Under the pieces are notes generated by a model. That model had not been told where the DNA came from, searched no databases, and was given only the letters and a program-made list of their open reading frames with translations. A stretch of DNA of 64,000 nucleotides from an uncultured Clostridia bacterium (GTDB taxonomy: Bacteria > Bacillota > Clostridia > Christensenellales > Borkfalkiaceae), in NCBI GenBank assembly GCA_947629575.1, contig CANREF010000001.1, positions 62,001 to 126,000 of the forward strand, given 5' to 3'. Below are positions 49,945 to 58,208 of this stretch, piece by piece. Position 1 is the first letter of the stretch. Each line of letters begins with the position of its first letter. Made by a program: the position numbers and the translations under genes.

Positions 49945-50346
49945 TTATTCGTGCGAACAGAGATCTGCCAGCGTGTACTTTTTGAGCAGTTCTTCCATTG
50001 CCTCGTCGAGCGCCTTCCACATGGGGAGCGTGGGACAGATCTGCGCGCGCGGGCAGCCGTTTTTTTCGGTACATTCCGCCGCCGCGAGCGAAGTCTCGGT
50101 CACGCGCAAAACGTCCGCCGCGGTGCAGTCTTTGGGCGAACGGGCGAGCATATACCCGCCGTTTTTGCCGCGCACGCTCTCTACGAGCCCCGCCTTCGCA
50201 AGTTCTGTCATGATCTGCTCCGAAAACTTGTGCGGGATGTCCTCCTCCTCGGCAAGTTCTTTGAGCGGAACGGGCGCATTCCCTCCCCGCGCGGCGAGCG
50301 CGATCATCACGCGGAGGGCGTACCTGCCCTTTGCGGAGACGATCAT
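49945..50346 (-). CDS. iscR: IscR-like Rrf2-family regulator
   Basis: A 133-residue winged-helix regulator of Fe-S cluster biogenesis. The helix-turn-helix spans VSAKGRYALRVMIALAARGG to PHKFSEQIMTELAKAGLVESVRGKNGGYMLAR, and the cluster-binding cysteines are in ECTEKNGCPRAQIC, with the C-x5-C-x5-C spacing of E. coli IscR. It is the third gene of the minus-strand operon iscS-iscU-iscR, its start overlapping the iscU stop. In many bacteria iscR comes first, so the order here differs. It probably controls its own operon through the dyad at the promoter. Confidence 0.88.
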   Translation of the reverse strand: MIVSAKGRYALRVMIALAARGGNAPVPLKELAEEEDIPHKFSEQIMTELAKAGLVESVRGKNGGYMLARSPKDCTAADVLRVTETSLAAAECTEKNGCPRAQICPTLPMWKALDEAMEELLKKYTLADLCSHE

Positions 50347-50780
50347 TCGGGTCTGTCCTCGCAGTGCGCGCACGACGTCTCGCGGAACAGGCTCTCGTCG
50401 TAGGCGATGTGATTCTTCTTGTAATAGTCGAGAATGGCGGCCTTTATTGCCTCTTCCGCCAGCACGGAGCAGTGCATCTTATAGGCGGGAAGTCCGTCGA
50501 GCGCCTCTGCTACCGCCTTATTGGTGAGCGTGAGCGCGTCGGAGAGGGGCTTTCCCTTGATGAGTTCCGTCGCCATGGAGCTCGAGGCGATCGCGCTTCC
50601 GCACCCGAACGTCTCGAACTTCACGTCCGAAATGATCCCGTCGTCGATCTTCAGATAGATCTTCATGATGTCGCCGCACTTGGCGTTGCCCACTTCGCCC
50701 ACGCCGTCCGCATTTTCGATGACCCCCACGTTCCGCGGATGCTTGAAATGATCCATTACCTTTTCGCTGTATAAAGACAT
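50343..50780 (-). CDS. iscU: Fe-S cluster assembly scaffold IscU/NifU-like
   Basis: A 145-residue scaffold on which [2Fe-2S] and [4Fe-4S] clusters are built. The three ligand cysteines are present: GNAKCGDIM (about residue 35, with the following Asp), FGCGSAIASSSMATELIKG (about 60) and YKMHCSVLAEEAI (about 103). A longer C-terminal tail with CAHC extends past ordinary NifU-N proteins. ATG 50780 matches the conserved MSLYSEKVMDHFKHPRNVG start. It lies 19 bases behind iscS and overlaps iscR. Confidence 0.94.
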   Translation of the reverse strand: MSLYSEKVMDHFKHPRNVGVIENADGVGEVGNAKCGDIMKIYLKIDDGIISDVKFETFGCGSAIASSSMATELIKGKPLSDALTLTNKAVAEALDGLPAYKMHCSVLAEEAIKAAILDYYKKNHIAYDESLFRETSCAHCEDRPE

Positions 50781-50799
50781 TACCGTATTCTCCTTTCGA

Positions 50800-51987
50800 T
50801 CATAAAATAAATTGCCGTCTGCCCTCGTTGAGATCCCGCCAAACGGGGGACATGCCCCGCAGATAGGCAACGACCTGTGGGATCTTTTCGGACATGTATG
50901 CGACGTCTTCCTCGGTGTTTTCCTCGTTCAGGGTGAGCCGCAGAGAACCGTGCGCCACATCGTGCACTCTTCCGATCGCGAGCAGCACATGGGAAGGGTC
51001 GAGCGAGCCCGAAGTGCACGCCGAACCCGACGAAGCGCATATCCCCTCGTCATCCAAAAGGAGCAGAAGAGACTCCCCTTCGATCCCCTCAAAGCAGAAA
51101 CTCACATTCCCGCACAGCCGCCGTTTTCTGTCGCCGTTGAGGGCGCAGTGGGGGATGCGGGAGAGATTTTCGATGAGCGTATCGCGCAGAGCGGACACTT
51201 TTTTCATATAGGCGGGAAGATCGCGCGTCGCCTCTTCGAGCGCCGCGGTCATGGCGGCAACGGCGGGAAGGTCCTCCGTTCCCGCGCGCTTTCCGCGCTC
51301 CTGCGCGCCGCCCTCGATGAGCGATTCGAGCGGCATTCCCCGCCGCACATAGAGTGCGCCCACGCCGCGCGGTCCGCCGAACTTGTGCGCCGAGAGGGCG
51401 AGATAATCGCAGTTGAGCGCCTTCACGTTCACGGGCATATGTCCCACCGCCTGCACGGCGTCCGTATGGAAGGGGACTTTTCTCTCGCGGCAGATCTTCC
51501 CGATCTCCTCCACGGGCTGGATCGTTCCGATCTCGTTGTTCGCAAGCATCACCGAGACGAGGCAGGTGTTTTCGTCGATCTCTTTTTCCGCGTCCTCCGC
51601 CTTCACGATCCCCTCCTCTCCAACGGGAAGGAGGACGACTTCAAACCCCTCCTTTTGCAGCTTTTTGAGGGTGTGCAGTACGGCATGATGCTCGATCGCC
51701 GTGGAGACGATCTTTTTCTTTCCCTTCTTCGCGCCGAAGTGCGCCGCGCTCAGAATGGCCTGATTGTCCCCCTCGCTTCCGCCCGAGGTGAAGTAGATCT
51801 CGTTTGCCTCCGCGCCCAAAATGCGCGCCACGCTCTCGCGGCAGCGGGTGAGTTCTTCCTTGGCGCGCTGGCCCGCCGTGTGCAGCGAGGAGGGATTGCC
51901 GAAAAATTCTTCGCACGTTTTCAGATACCTTTCGCGCGCAACGGGTCTCAATTTGGTCGTTGCGGCATTGTCGGCATAAACAAACAT
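50800..51987 (-). CDS. iscS: Cysteine desulfurase IscS/NifS
   Basis: A 395-residue PLP enzyme that feeds sulfur to IscU. Motifs: VYADNAATTKL at the start, TSGGSEGDNQAI, EHHAVLHTL, the PLP lysine in SAHKFGGPRGVGAL (about 201) and the mobile cysteine in CASSGSACTSGSLDPSHVL (about 329). The start at 51987 has AAAGGAG upstream; longer in-frame starts are excluded because they would lie within the promoter. First gene of the isc operon. Confidence 0.95.
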   Translation of the reverse strand: MFVYADNAATTKLRPVARERYLKTCEEFFGNPSSLHTAGQRAKEELTRCRESVARILGAEANEIYFTSGGSEGDNQAILSAAHFGAKKGKKKIVSTAIEHHAVLHTLKKLQKEGFEVVLLPVGEEGIVKAEDAEKEIDENTCLVSVMLANNEIGTIQPVEEIGKICRERKVPFHTDAVQAVGHMPVNVKALNCDYLALSAHKFGGPRGVGALYVRRGMPLESLIEGGAQERGKRAGTEDLPAVAAMTAALEEATRDLPAYMKKVSALRDTLIENLSRIPHCALNGDRKRRLCGNVSFCFEGIEGESLLLLLDDEGICASSGSACTSGSLDPSHVLLAIGRVHDVAHGSLRLTLNEENTEEDVAYMSEKIPQVVAYLRGMSPVWRDLNEGRRQFIL

Positions 51988-51999
51988 TGCTTGCTCCTT

Positions 52000-52050
52000 T
52001 AATCCTACCATTTTCATAGGGATTATATCACTGCGAGGTGCGTGTGTCAA
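52000..52050 (-). promoter_or_regulatory. Promoter and possible IscR operator of the isc operon
   Basis: Minus strand TTGACA (52045-52050), 17 bases, TATAAT (52022-52027). An imperfect dyad with arms TAATCC and GGATTA (52000-52005 and 52020-52025) covers the -10 and the transcription start, a natural place for repression by IscR. Confidence 0.75.
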
Positions 52051-52121
52051 GCATTTCCCCAAGAAAATTTGCGCACTCGTTTTGCCTTTTATGACCGAAA
52101 TGGAAAAATCTACAAAATCAA

Positions 52122-52150
52122 TTGACTATTGCAGCCAAAAAAGCTATAAT
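52122..52150 (+). promoter_or_regulatory. Promoter of the Wzz-like gene
   Basis: TTGACT (52122-52127), 17 bases, TATAAT (52145-52150), 28 bases before ATG 52179 with GGGAGG between. Confidence 0.8.
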
Positions 52151-52178
52151 GAACGTAACTGCAGAAGGGAGGCGCAAC

Positions 52179-53498
52179 ATGGCGGAAGAGGGGCTCAGCT
52201 TCGGAGATATTTTTATGGCGATACGCAAAAAGCTCAAACTCGTGCTTTTGGCTACCCTTTTGCTCGCCGTTCTCTTTTGCATCACCGTGGAGTTTTTATA
52301 CAACCCGTATGCAAGCACCTATCAATTAGGCTTTGAACTCTCCTACCCCGGCAGCGACGCCCAGAAATATCCCGACGGTTCGCCGTTCTACTATCGCGAC
52401 ATCATCTCCCTTGAGACAATGCAGAAGGCGATCGGCGAAGACGGGCGCATGGGGGGGGTCGATATCGGGAAGATGTCCGAGGAGGATGACATCACGATCA
52501 CCGCCGTGACGAAAGAGGTCAACGGGGCGGAAGTGGAGACCAATCATTATATCCTCTCGGTGAAGAGTTCCTATTTCTCCAACCGCGAGCTCGCAACTGC
52601 GTTTCTCTATGCCATCGCCCGCTATCCCCGCAAGAGCGTCATCGACAAGGTGGAAAATATCCATTTCGAATTGGACAAGGCGACCTTTTCCAAAGCGCCT
52701 TTCAGGGACAGGATCGACCTGCTTTCAAGCCAACGTGAGCGCATTCTCGCGCAATATGACGAATGGATCGAACTCTACCGCGGAAGCTATTCGGTGTCGG
52801 GCACTACCCTTGTGAACTATCGCGCAGAGGCGGAGATCGCCTTCAGCCCCACCCTTCGGGATTCCCTTATAGAGGAATTGGAGACCAACGGCTATGTGCC
52901 TGTGGAATATCTTCCCGCGCGCAGAGCGGCGCTCGAGGCGGAAAAGGCGGAGAACGAAAAGAAGATCGCCGCCCTGCGGGAAGTGCTTACAGCGGGGGGA
53001 TCGTCTGCCGTTCTGACCGCCGCGACCTATGCTGCGGCAGAGGCCCTCGACTTTTCCGAGACGCTTGCTTCGCTCATCGTGCGCAACGTGCAGATCGACA
53101 GCCAGCTTTCTGTCCTTACGGAAGAAAACATCCTCGATTTCGAGGAAAGGTTAGACGCCGCATATCGGGAGATGAACGGGGAGAACGGAGAAGGCGGGAT
53201 CGCCGCCTCCGTGAGCGCCGTCGGCAAGGGGCTGTACGACGATGTGCGCGTCACTTTCGACTCTTCGCGGGTCGTGCGCGAAGGCGGGCTCGGTTGGGCG
53301 CTCAACATCGTCTGCGGCGTTTTGTTCGGCTTCATCGTCTCCTGTGTCATCGCCTGCATCGTGGTACTTCCGAAGCGCAAGAGAGCGGAACAGCCCGCAG
53401 CGCAGGAGGAACAGCCGCAGGGCGCGCAAGATACGGAGAGTGCGCAGAACGCGGAAGACGGCGGAGGGACGGACGCGGATACAGAAGACCGATCGTAA
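52179..53498 (+). CDS. Wzz/YveK-like polysaccharide co-polymerase-type membrane protein
   Basis: A 439-residue protein with membrane segments near the N terminus (about 21-42, LKLVLLATLLLAVLFCITVEFL) and near the C terminus (about 375-398, LNIVCGVLFGFIVSCVIACIVVL), and a large extracytoplasmic part between with coiled-coil stretches. This is the layout of chain-length regulators of surface polysaccharide export. The C-terminal tail is rich in Gln, Glu and Ala and carries no Walker kinase. No wzx, wzy, tyrosine kinase or glycosyltransferase lies nearby, so the polysaccharide is unknown. Promoter, GGGAGG and terminator mark a single-gene unit. Confidence 0.7.
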   Translation: MAEEGLSFGDIFMAIRKKLKLVLLATLLLAVLFCITVEFLYNPYASTYQLGFELSYPGSDAQKYPDGSPFYYRDIISLETMQKAIGEDGRMGGVDIGKMSEEDDITITAVTKEVNGAEVETNHYILSVKSSYFSNRELATAFLYAIARYPRKSVIDKVENIHFELDKATFSKAPFRDRIDLLSSQRERILAQYDEWIELYRGSYSVSGTTLVNYRAEAEIAFSPTLRDSLIEELETNGYVPVEYLPARRAALEAEKAENEKKIAALREVLTAGGSSAVLTAATYAAAEALDFSETLASLIVRNVQIDSQLSVLTEENILDFEERLDAAYREMNGENGEGGIAASVSAVGKGLYDDVRVTFDSSRVVREGGLGWALNIVCGVLFGFIVSCVIACIVVLPKRKRAEQPAAQEEQPQGAQDTESAQNAEDGGGTDADTEDRS

Positions 53499-53505
53499 AT
53501 GACAG

Positions 53506-53528
53506 CCGCGGCAAATGCCGCGGTTTTT
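53506..53528 (+). terminator. Terminator after the Wzz-like gene
   Basis: An 8-bp stem CCGCGGCA / TGCCGCGG, loop AA, followed by TTTTTA. It begins 7 bases after the stop. Confidence 0.85.
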
Positions 53529-53538
53529 ATTGAAACAG

Positions 53539-54096
53539 ATGAAATACGAATTCGCCGCGCTGCGTTTTACCGCGGATAAAAATCTTTCGGACAGGCTCTA
53601 TTGGTATCTCTCCCTCATTCCGTTGCAGGAGGGAGAAAAGGTGCTCGCGCCCGTTGGGGTGCACGACCGCCTTCAGTGCGCCCAAGTGGAACGCGTTGTT
53701 TGGGCGGAGGAGGCGGAAGCGCCCTATGACCTTTCGCTCATCAAACAGGTGACGGCAAAGTACGGTGCAAGAAAGCTCGTCATCGGCGGCGAACCCTTTC
53801 TCGAATTCGGCGGCCTCAAGTACGACGACAGGCACTTTACCCCGTTTGGGCGGCTGCTCCTCGCGGAGTTTCCTCCCGCGAATATGATGGAGATTTGCAC
53901 ATACGGGGTGACAAAATTGCTCGAAATGGGGGACGGAGAGGAACTTTGGGAGGAGATCGCCCGCAGCTTGGGCGGCGTGCTCCTCATCGGGGAAGAGGGC
54001 AAGAAGACTTTTGCGCGGTTGATCGCCCTCTGCCGCGGCGAGGAGTGCGGGATCCCGGAAGCGCTCGCCGAACAGTTAAAGGAGAAATTGCTTTGA
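53539..54096 (+). CDS. Hypothetical protein with PriA-like N-terminal beta module
   Basis: A 185-residue soluble protein. The first 55 residues (RFTADKNLSDRLYWYLSLIPLQEGEKVLAPVGVHDRLQCAQVERVV) follow the pattern of the PriA 3'-DNA-binding module (L-x-D-x-x-x-Y, then G-x-x-V-x-x-P-x-G, then A-x-V-x-x-V). The remaining 130 residues (AKYGARKLVIGGEPFLEF, GVLLIGEEGKKTFARLIALCRG) match nothing I know. The ATG follows the preceding terminator by 10 bases with no good ribosome binding site. Its stop overlaps the TTG start of the asparaginase gene, so the two are coupled. Confidence 0.55.
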   Translation: MKYEFAALRFTADKNLSDRLYWYLSLIPLQEGEKVLAPVGVHDRLQCAQVERVVWAEEAEAPYDLSLIKQVTAKYGARKLVIGGEPFLEFGGLKYDDRHFTPFGRLLLAEFPPANMMEICTYGVTKLLEMGDGEELWEEIARSLGGVLLIGEEGKKTFARLIALCRGEECGIPEALAEQLKEKLL

Positions 54097-55082
54097 AACA
54101 TATCCTCATGATCGCAACGGGGGGCACGATCGCCTCCAAGAACAGCGGGGCGGGGCTCGCGCCCGCGCTCACGGCAAAGGAACTGCTCGCGAGCGTTCCC
54201 GAGATCGGTCAGCTTTGCCGCGTGACGGAGATCCAGCCCTTCAATCTCGACAGTACGAACGTCTTCTACGCGCACTGGCTGGAGATCGCCCGCCTTGTGG
54301 AAGAAAATTACGATACGTATGACGGTTTTTTGATCACGCACGGCACGGACACCATGGCATACACGGCGGCCGCGCTCTCCTATCTCATACAGGAAAGCCC
54401 CAAACCCATCGTGCTCACGGGCTCGCAAAAGTCGGTATTTTTGCGGGATACGGACGCCCGCGCGAATTTGCTCGACGCCTTTTCCTACTGCGTGGACGAC
54501 GGCGCACACGGCGTGAAACTTGTCTTCGACGGGCAGGTCATTTTGGGCACGCGCGCCAAAAAGACGCACACGCGCAGCTATAATGCCTTCACAAGCGTGG
54601 ATTTTCCGCCCGTTGCGGTCATGCGGGACGGCAAGCCGTTTTACTATCTCACGGAAGAGCGTCCCAACGCCCCGCGGTTTTACCATGCGCTCGACCCCGA
54701 TATCTTTGTATTGAAGATGTTCCCCGGGATGAAGGCGGAGATCCTCGGCTTCCTCGCCACCCACTGCGACGGGCTCATCTTAGAGACATTCGGCTCGGGC
54801 GGGCTTCCCGAATACGGGCAGGACGCCTTTTTCAGGCAGGTGAAGGAGTTCACAAAGCAGGGCAAGACGGTCGTCGTCACAACGCAGGTGGAACGGGAGG
54901 GGAGCGCGCTCGAAAGCTACGAGGTGGGGCGGCGGCTCAAGGAGCTCGAAAACGTGCTCGAGGCGCGCAGTATGACCGTCGAGGCGACGGTCGCCAAGCT
55001 CATGTGGATCCTCGCGCAGACCAAAGACCCCGCCCGCATTCGCGCCCTGTTCAACACGCCGATCGAGAAGGACATCTTCTGA
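54093..55082 (+). CDS. ansA: Type I-like L-asparaginase
   Basis: A 329-residue enzyme converting asparagine to aspartate and ammonia. The nucleophile threonine lies in MIATGGTIASKNSG (about residue 13) and the second catalytic motif is LITHGTDTMAYTAAAL (about 80). No signal peptide is present, so it is cytoplasmic, like AnsA. The start is TTG at 54093, fixed by AAAGGAG eight bases upstream and by the conserved KHILMIATGGT start; no ATG is better placed. It overlaps the upstream stop by 4 bases. Confidence 0.9.
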   Translation: MKHILMIATGGTIASKNSGAGLAPALTAKELLASVPEIGQLCRVTEIQPFNLDSTNVFYAHWLEIARLVEENYDTYDGFLITHGTDTMAYTAAALSYLIQESPKPIVLTGSQKSVFLRDTDARANLLDAFSYCVDDGAHGVKLVFDGQVILGTRAKKTHTRSYNAFTSVDFPPVAVMRDGKPFYYLTEERPNAPRFYHALDPDIFVLKMFPGMKAEILGFLATHCDGLILETFGSGGLPEYGQDAFFRQVKEFTKQGKTVVVTTQVEREGSALESYEVGRRLKELENVLEARSMTVEATVAKLMWILAQTKDPARIRALFNTPIEKDIF

Positions 55083-55122
55083 CCCATTCCGCCTCCCTTC
55101 GAAGACGTAAAAGAAAGACAAT

Positions 55123-55157
55123 AAAAAAGCCCGCCACGCGCTTTGCGCGTGGCGGGC
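55123..55157 (-). terminator. Terminator of the zinc-ribbon membrane gene pair
   Basis: On the minus strand a 13-bp stem (55157-55145 with 55141-55129) with a 3-base loop is followed by TTTTTTAT. It lies 12 bases after the stop at 55170. Confidence 0.85.
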
Positions 55158-55169
55158 ATATTCGTTTTG

Positions 55170-56570
55170 TCAATTTTTCCGTGCGAGCGCCTTTTGTACG
55201 ATCGCCGCGGCAAGGTTGAGCGCGGCAAATACGCAGACGACAATGGCAGTCGCAAATTTTGTATCGATCACCGCGTCGGCCGTTCCTAACTCGTTGAGAA
55301 TCACGTTAGCCGTGGTATTGATCGAGAGGATGGAGAACGTCGTATAGACAACGCAGCACGCAAAGAGGACGATCGCCACGGGCAGCGTACTCACGCGCTT
55401 CTCGGCGGAGCTTGCAAGCCGCGCAAAGTTCAGGCAGGCGAGCACGATCACGGCAATGGTGAAGATCGCCGCAATGTAACTGTAAGCCGCCGCCGCGTCC
55501 GCCGCACCGTCGTACGGGAGAGTGATGAACATCCTTGCGAGAACTTCCAAAATGACCGGGAATCCAAACGCCGCTTCGACGGATGTGCCGTTAGAGGAAT
55601 ACAGGAATCCCACCGCGCCGTAGCCCGCAACGGCCAAAACCACAATGAGCAGAACCATTCCCGCCGCGAGGGGAATGAGTTCGCATAGCCCTTGCTTGCC
55701 GATGAGTTCCTTGCCCCGCGTTGCGATGAGGCAGCCGAACCAAATGCCGAGGAAGATCGCAGAGAGCGTGATGCCCGCTGTCGTTGCGGCATCCGCCCCG
55801 AGCGCGGCGTCGATCTGAACCGTTTGCGTTGTAATGAATACCGTCGCGGACACTTGCTTGTCATAGAGCGCGCGCAACGTGAGCGTCCCAGCGATAAAGA
55901 AAAAGACTGCGAGGCAGGCGAACAAGCCCGCGCCCTTGTCCGATTTATGGAGCATGTACCGCACATAGCGCGCTACGGCGATCGCGGAGAACACAACGAC
56001 GGTGACGAGCGTGGCGACAGAGACGACCGTCCCGATCGCAGCCTCCATGTAGAGCGAAGACTTCGCGAACGTGGAGACTTCTTCATTTGCGGCGATCGCA
56101 GCCTGCAATGCGGCGTCTACGTCTTTATAGGCCTTGCTGAAGTAGTACCATATATTGACCGAACTCTGATTGCCTAAAGACACTTGCGCCCCGGTAACTT
56201 CGAAGCCGATGAAGAAGGTAAAGAGCAGGGAAAAGAACACTGCCGCCATCGAACAGGCGCCGCCGATGATGAAGAGCAGTTTTCTCCAATCGAACGCCCT
56301 TTTTTCACGGGAAGCCTTTTGTTCGCTCTCTGCGGCGATCTCCGCCGCCGTTCCGCACTTGGGGCAGAAATTCCCCTCAAACACCGTGCCGCAGTTGCGG
56401 CAGACGGCCTTCCCGTCCAGCCTTGCTCCGCAGGCGGTACAGTAGATCTCCCCTTCCGCGAAGGGCTTTCCGCACTTGGGACAGATATCCTTTCTCACAT
56501 ACTTTGCGCCGCAGAAGGGACAAAACGCGGCGTCATCGGGGATCTCGGCTTGACAGTTCTGACAGATCAT
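55170..56570 (-). CDS. Multi-zinc-ribbon membrane protein (intact paralog)
   Basis: A 466-residue protein. The first 78 residues hold four zinc ribbons as CxxC pairs (CQNCQAEI, CPFCGAKY, CPKCGKPF, CTACGARL, CRNCGTVF, CPKCGTAA). About nine membrane segments follow from residue 95, with no transport or catalytic motif I know. It is a full-length paralog of the split gene directly upstream: both have the ribbon head, a first hydrophobic helix after W-[RK]-K-[LI]-L, and the same spacing of helices. Probably co-transcribed with it. The role is unknown; zinc-ribbon heads often contact nucleic acid or protein partners. Confidence 0.7.
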   Translation of the reverse strand: MICQNCQAEIPDDAAFCPFCGAKYVRKDICPKCGKPFAEGEIYCTACGARLDGKAVCRNCGTVFEGNFCPKCGTAAEIAAESEQKASREKRAFDWRKLLFIIGGACSMAAVFFSLLFTFFIGFEVTGAQVSLGNQSSVNIWYYFSKAYKDVDAALQAAIAANEEVSTFAKSSLYMEAAIGTVVSVATLVTVVVFSAIAVARYVRYMLHKSDKGAGLFACLAVFFFIAGTLTLRALYDKQVSATVFITTQTVQIDAALGADAATTAGITLSAIFLGIWFGCLIATRGKELIGKQGLCELIPLAAGMVLLIVVLAVAGYGAVGFLYSSNGTSVEAAFGFPVILEVLARMFITLPYDGAADAAAAYSYIAAIFTIAVIVLACLNFARLASSAEKRVSTLPVAIVLFACCVVYTTFSILSINTTANVILNELGTADAVIDTKFATAIVVCVFAALNLAAAIVQKALARKN

Positions 56571-56592
56571 AAGTTATCTCCTTTAGAATATT

Positions 56593-56621
56593 TTCGCCCG
56601 CGGCAGTTTGCCGCGGGCGAA
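56593..56621 (-). terminator. Intergenic hairpin between the zinc-ribbon paralogs
   Basis: A 13-bp stem TTCGCCCGCGGCA / TGCCGCGGGCGAA with a 3-base loop, 8 bases after the stop of the upstream gene. It has no U-tract, so it may only weaken transcription into the next gene. Confidence 0.45.
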
Positions 56622-56628
56622 AGAATAT

Positions 56629-58069
56629 TTATTTCGACATGGAATTTTGCAGAACGTTCTGCGTAATTGCACGCGCGAGATTGAAAACTGCAAGCACGGC
56701 GATGCCGATGAGCGTGCCGTAGCCCGCACTGAAACCTTCTGCGTCAAGGTCGATTTCAAAATAGGTCGCGGAACGCTTGATGGCAAAGATCCCGACGACG
56801 GCGAGCACTACCGCAAGAATGACAATGCCGATCGAGCGCCCGAGCGAGAGCGTCGTGTCCTTTTCGAAGGAGCGGGTACGGGAGACGATCTCTTTCGCCA
56901 CCATGAGCACGAGCACGCCGAGGAGCACGAATGCCGCAAGGTTGAGCAGTAAGTCGATCCAAAGGTTTAGCTGTGAAACGTCGGGATTTGCGGAATTTCC
57001 AAACCAATAGAAGCCGATGGATTGGAGTACATTTCCAAAACTATAAGACATAGATATAGATGTCCCGAAGAACGAGCCGGAATAGCTCGCGCCCGCTCCT
57101 GCCGCAAGAGCGAGGAGAACGATGAGCAGGATCATCCCGACGCCCGAACAGATGAGTTCCACAAGGGTACGCTTTTTGAGCAGCGCTTTGGCGCGGGGAG
57201 CAGCGGTGAGCAAGAGATAGCAGCCCACGCAGATGCCGCCGAGCACAAGCCCCGCAACGGTCGCGCCGTTGAGCGTTACAGCCATGGTTTCACCGTCGGC
57301 GCTTTCCGAATAGAGCTCCAGTGCTTGCAATGCGACGACGCCCGCCACATAGGCGAAATAAGTGCCGCACGCGAGTTTGCCGATGCCCTTTTCGGACTTT
57401 CCGCGGGCATAGGCGACATAGTGGGTCGTCGTCTTGATCGCAAGTACAAGCACGGTGATGATGGTCGCCGCGGCAATGATAGCGCCAAGTCCCACGCGCA
57501 GATACGCGGTGAGATAGGTCATGAACGGGATGGATACCAAACCGCCAACGGACATTGCAGAAAACGAATCCGCGGTGTCCTTAAAGCCCTGGAAGAAATA
57601 ATAGAAGATGTTTTGGCTTTGCGACGTATCAGGGACGCTCACAAAGCCGATGAGCAGGGTGAAGATGAGGGAAAGTCCTGCCGCAGCCATGCCGAGCGCG
57701 CCCGCAACGATGAGCAGGATCTTCTTCCACGCAGCGGGTTTTTGGGGTTCTTCGGCACTTTCGGTCGTTTCAGATGCAGGCTCGGCTACGGGGGGGGGTA
57801 GCACTATTGGCCACATTCACGGCCGAAGGAGTTTCTTGGCTTGCGGAAGCGCCGCATTCGGGGCAGAAATGCCCTTCATAGAGCGCGCCGCACGCTCCGC
57901 AGACCTTCTTCCCGTCCATGCGTGCGCCGCAGAAGATACAAAACATTGCATTCTCTTCGTTCATTGCGCCGCATTCGGGACAAGGGGTCTTCCCGTCCAG
58001 CCGCTTTCCGCACGAAGGGCAGAACATCGCGCCGTCGGGAATCAGTGAGTTGCAGAATTTACAAATCAT
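56629..58069 (-). pseudogene. Multi-zinc-ribbon membrane protein split by a frameshift at a nine-C tract
   Basis: The zinc-ribbon head (ATG 58069, AAGGAGA upstream) reads CKFCNSLI, CPSCGKRL, CPECGAMN, CIFCGARM, CGACGALY, CPECGASA and then leaves frame to a stop near 57770. The membrane part continues in another frame from about 57810 to 56629 with about nine helices. The break lies exactly at nine consecutive C on the minus strand (57790-57798): removing one gives ...NSATPPVAEPASETTE and a single frame of about 480 codons. It could be a phase-variable switch, a recent mutation, or a sequencing error. The intact paralog lies directly downstream. It has its own promoter. Confidence 0.75.
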
Positions 58070-58113
58070 GGTCTCTCCTTTGTCCATCCGCTCTTCGGGA
58101 TGATGACAAAACT

Positions 58114-58142
58114 ATTATAAAGTTTTACGGGGGGATTGTCAA
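58114..58142 (-). promoter_or_regulatory. Promoter of the zinc-ribbon gene pair
   Basis: Minus strand TTGACA (58137-58142), 17 bases, TATAAT (58114-58119). Divergent from the dinB promoter 32 bases away. Confidence 0.8.
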
Positions 58143-58173
58143 TCCATTCTCGACAAAAAAGTCTAAAAAAATC

Positions 58174-58202
58174 TTGACAAATACAAACGTTTGTTTTACA
58201 AT
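58174..58202 (+). promoter_or_regulatory. Promoter of dinB with palindromic operator candidate, predicted leaderless
   Basis: TTGACA (58174-58179), 17 bases, TACAAT (58197-58202). The spacer holds the perfect palindrome ACAAACGTTTGT (58183-58194). The start codon is at 58209, so the transcript would begin at or next to the ATG. Confidence 0.75.
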
Positions 58203-58208
58203 AGAAGT

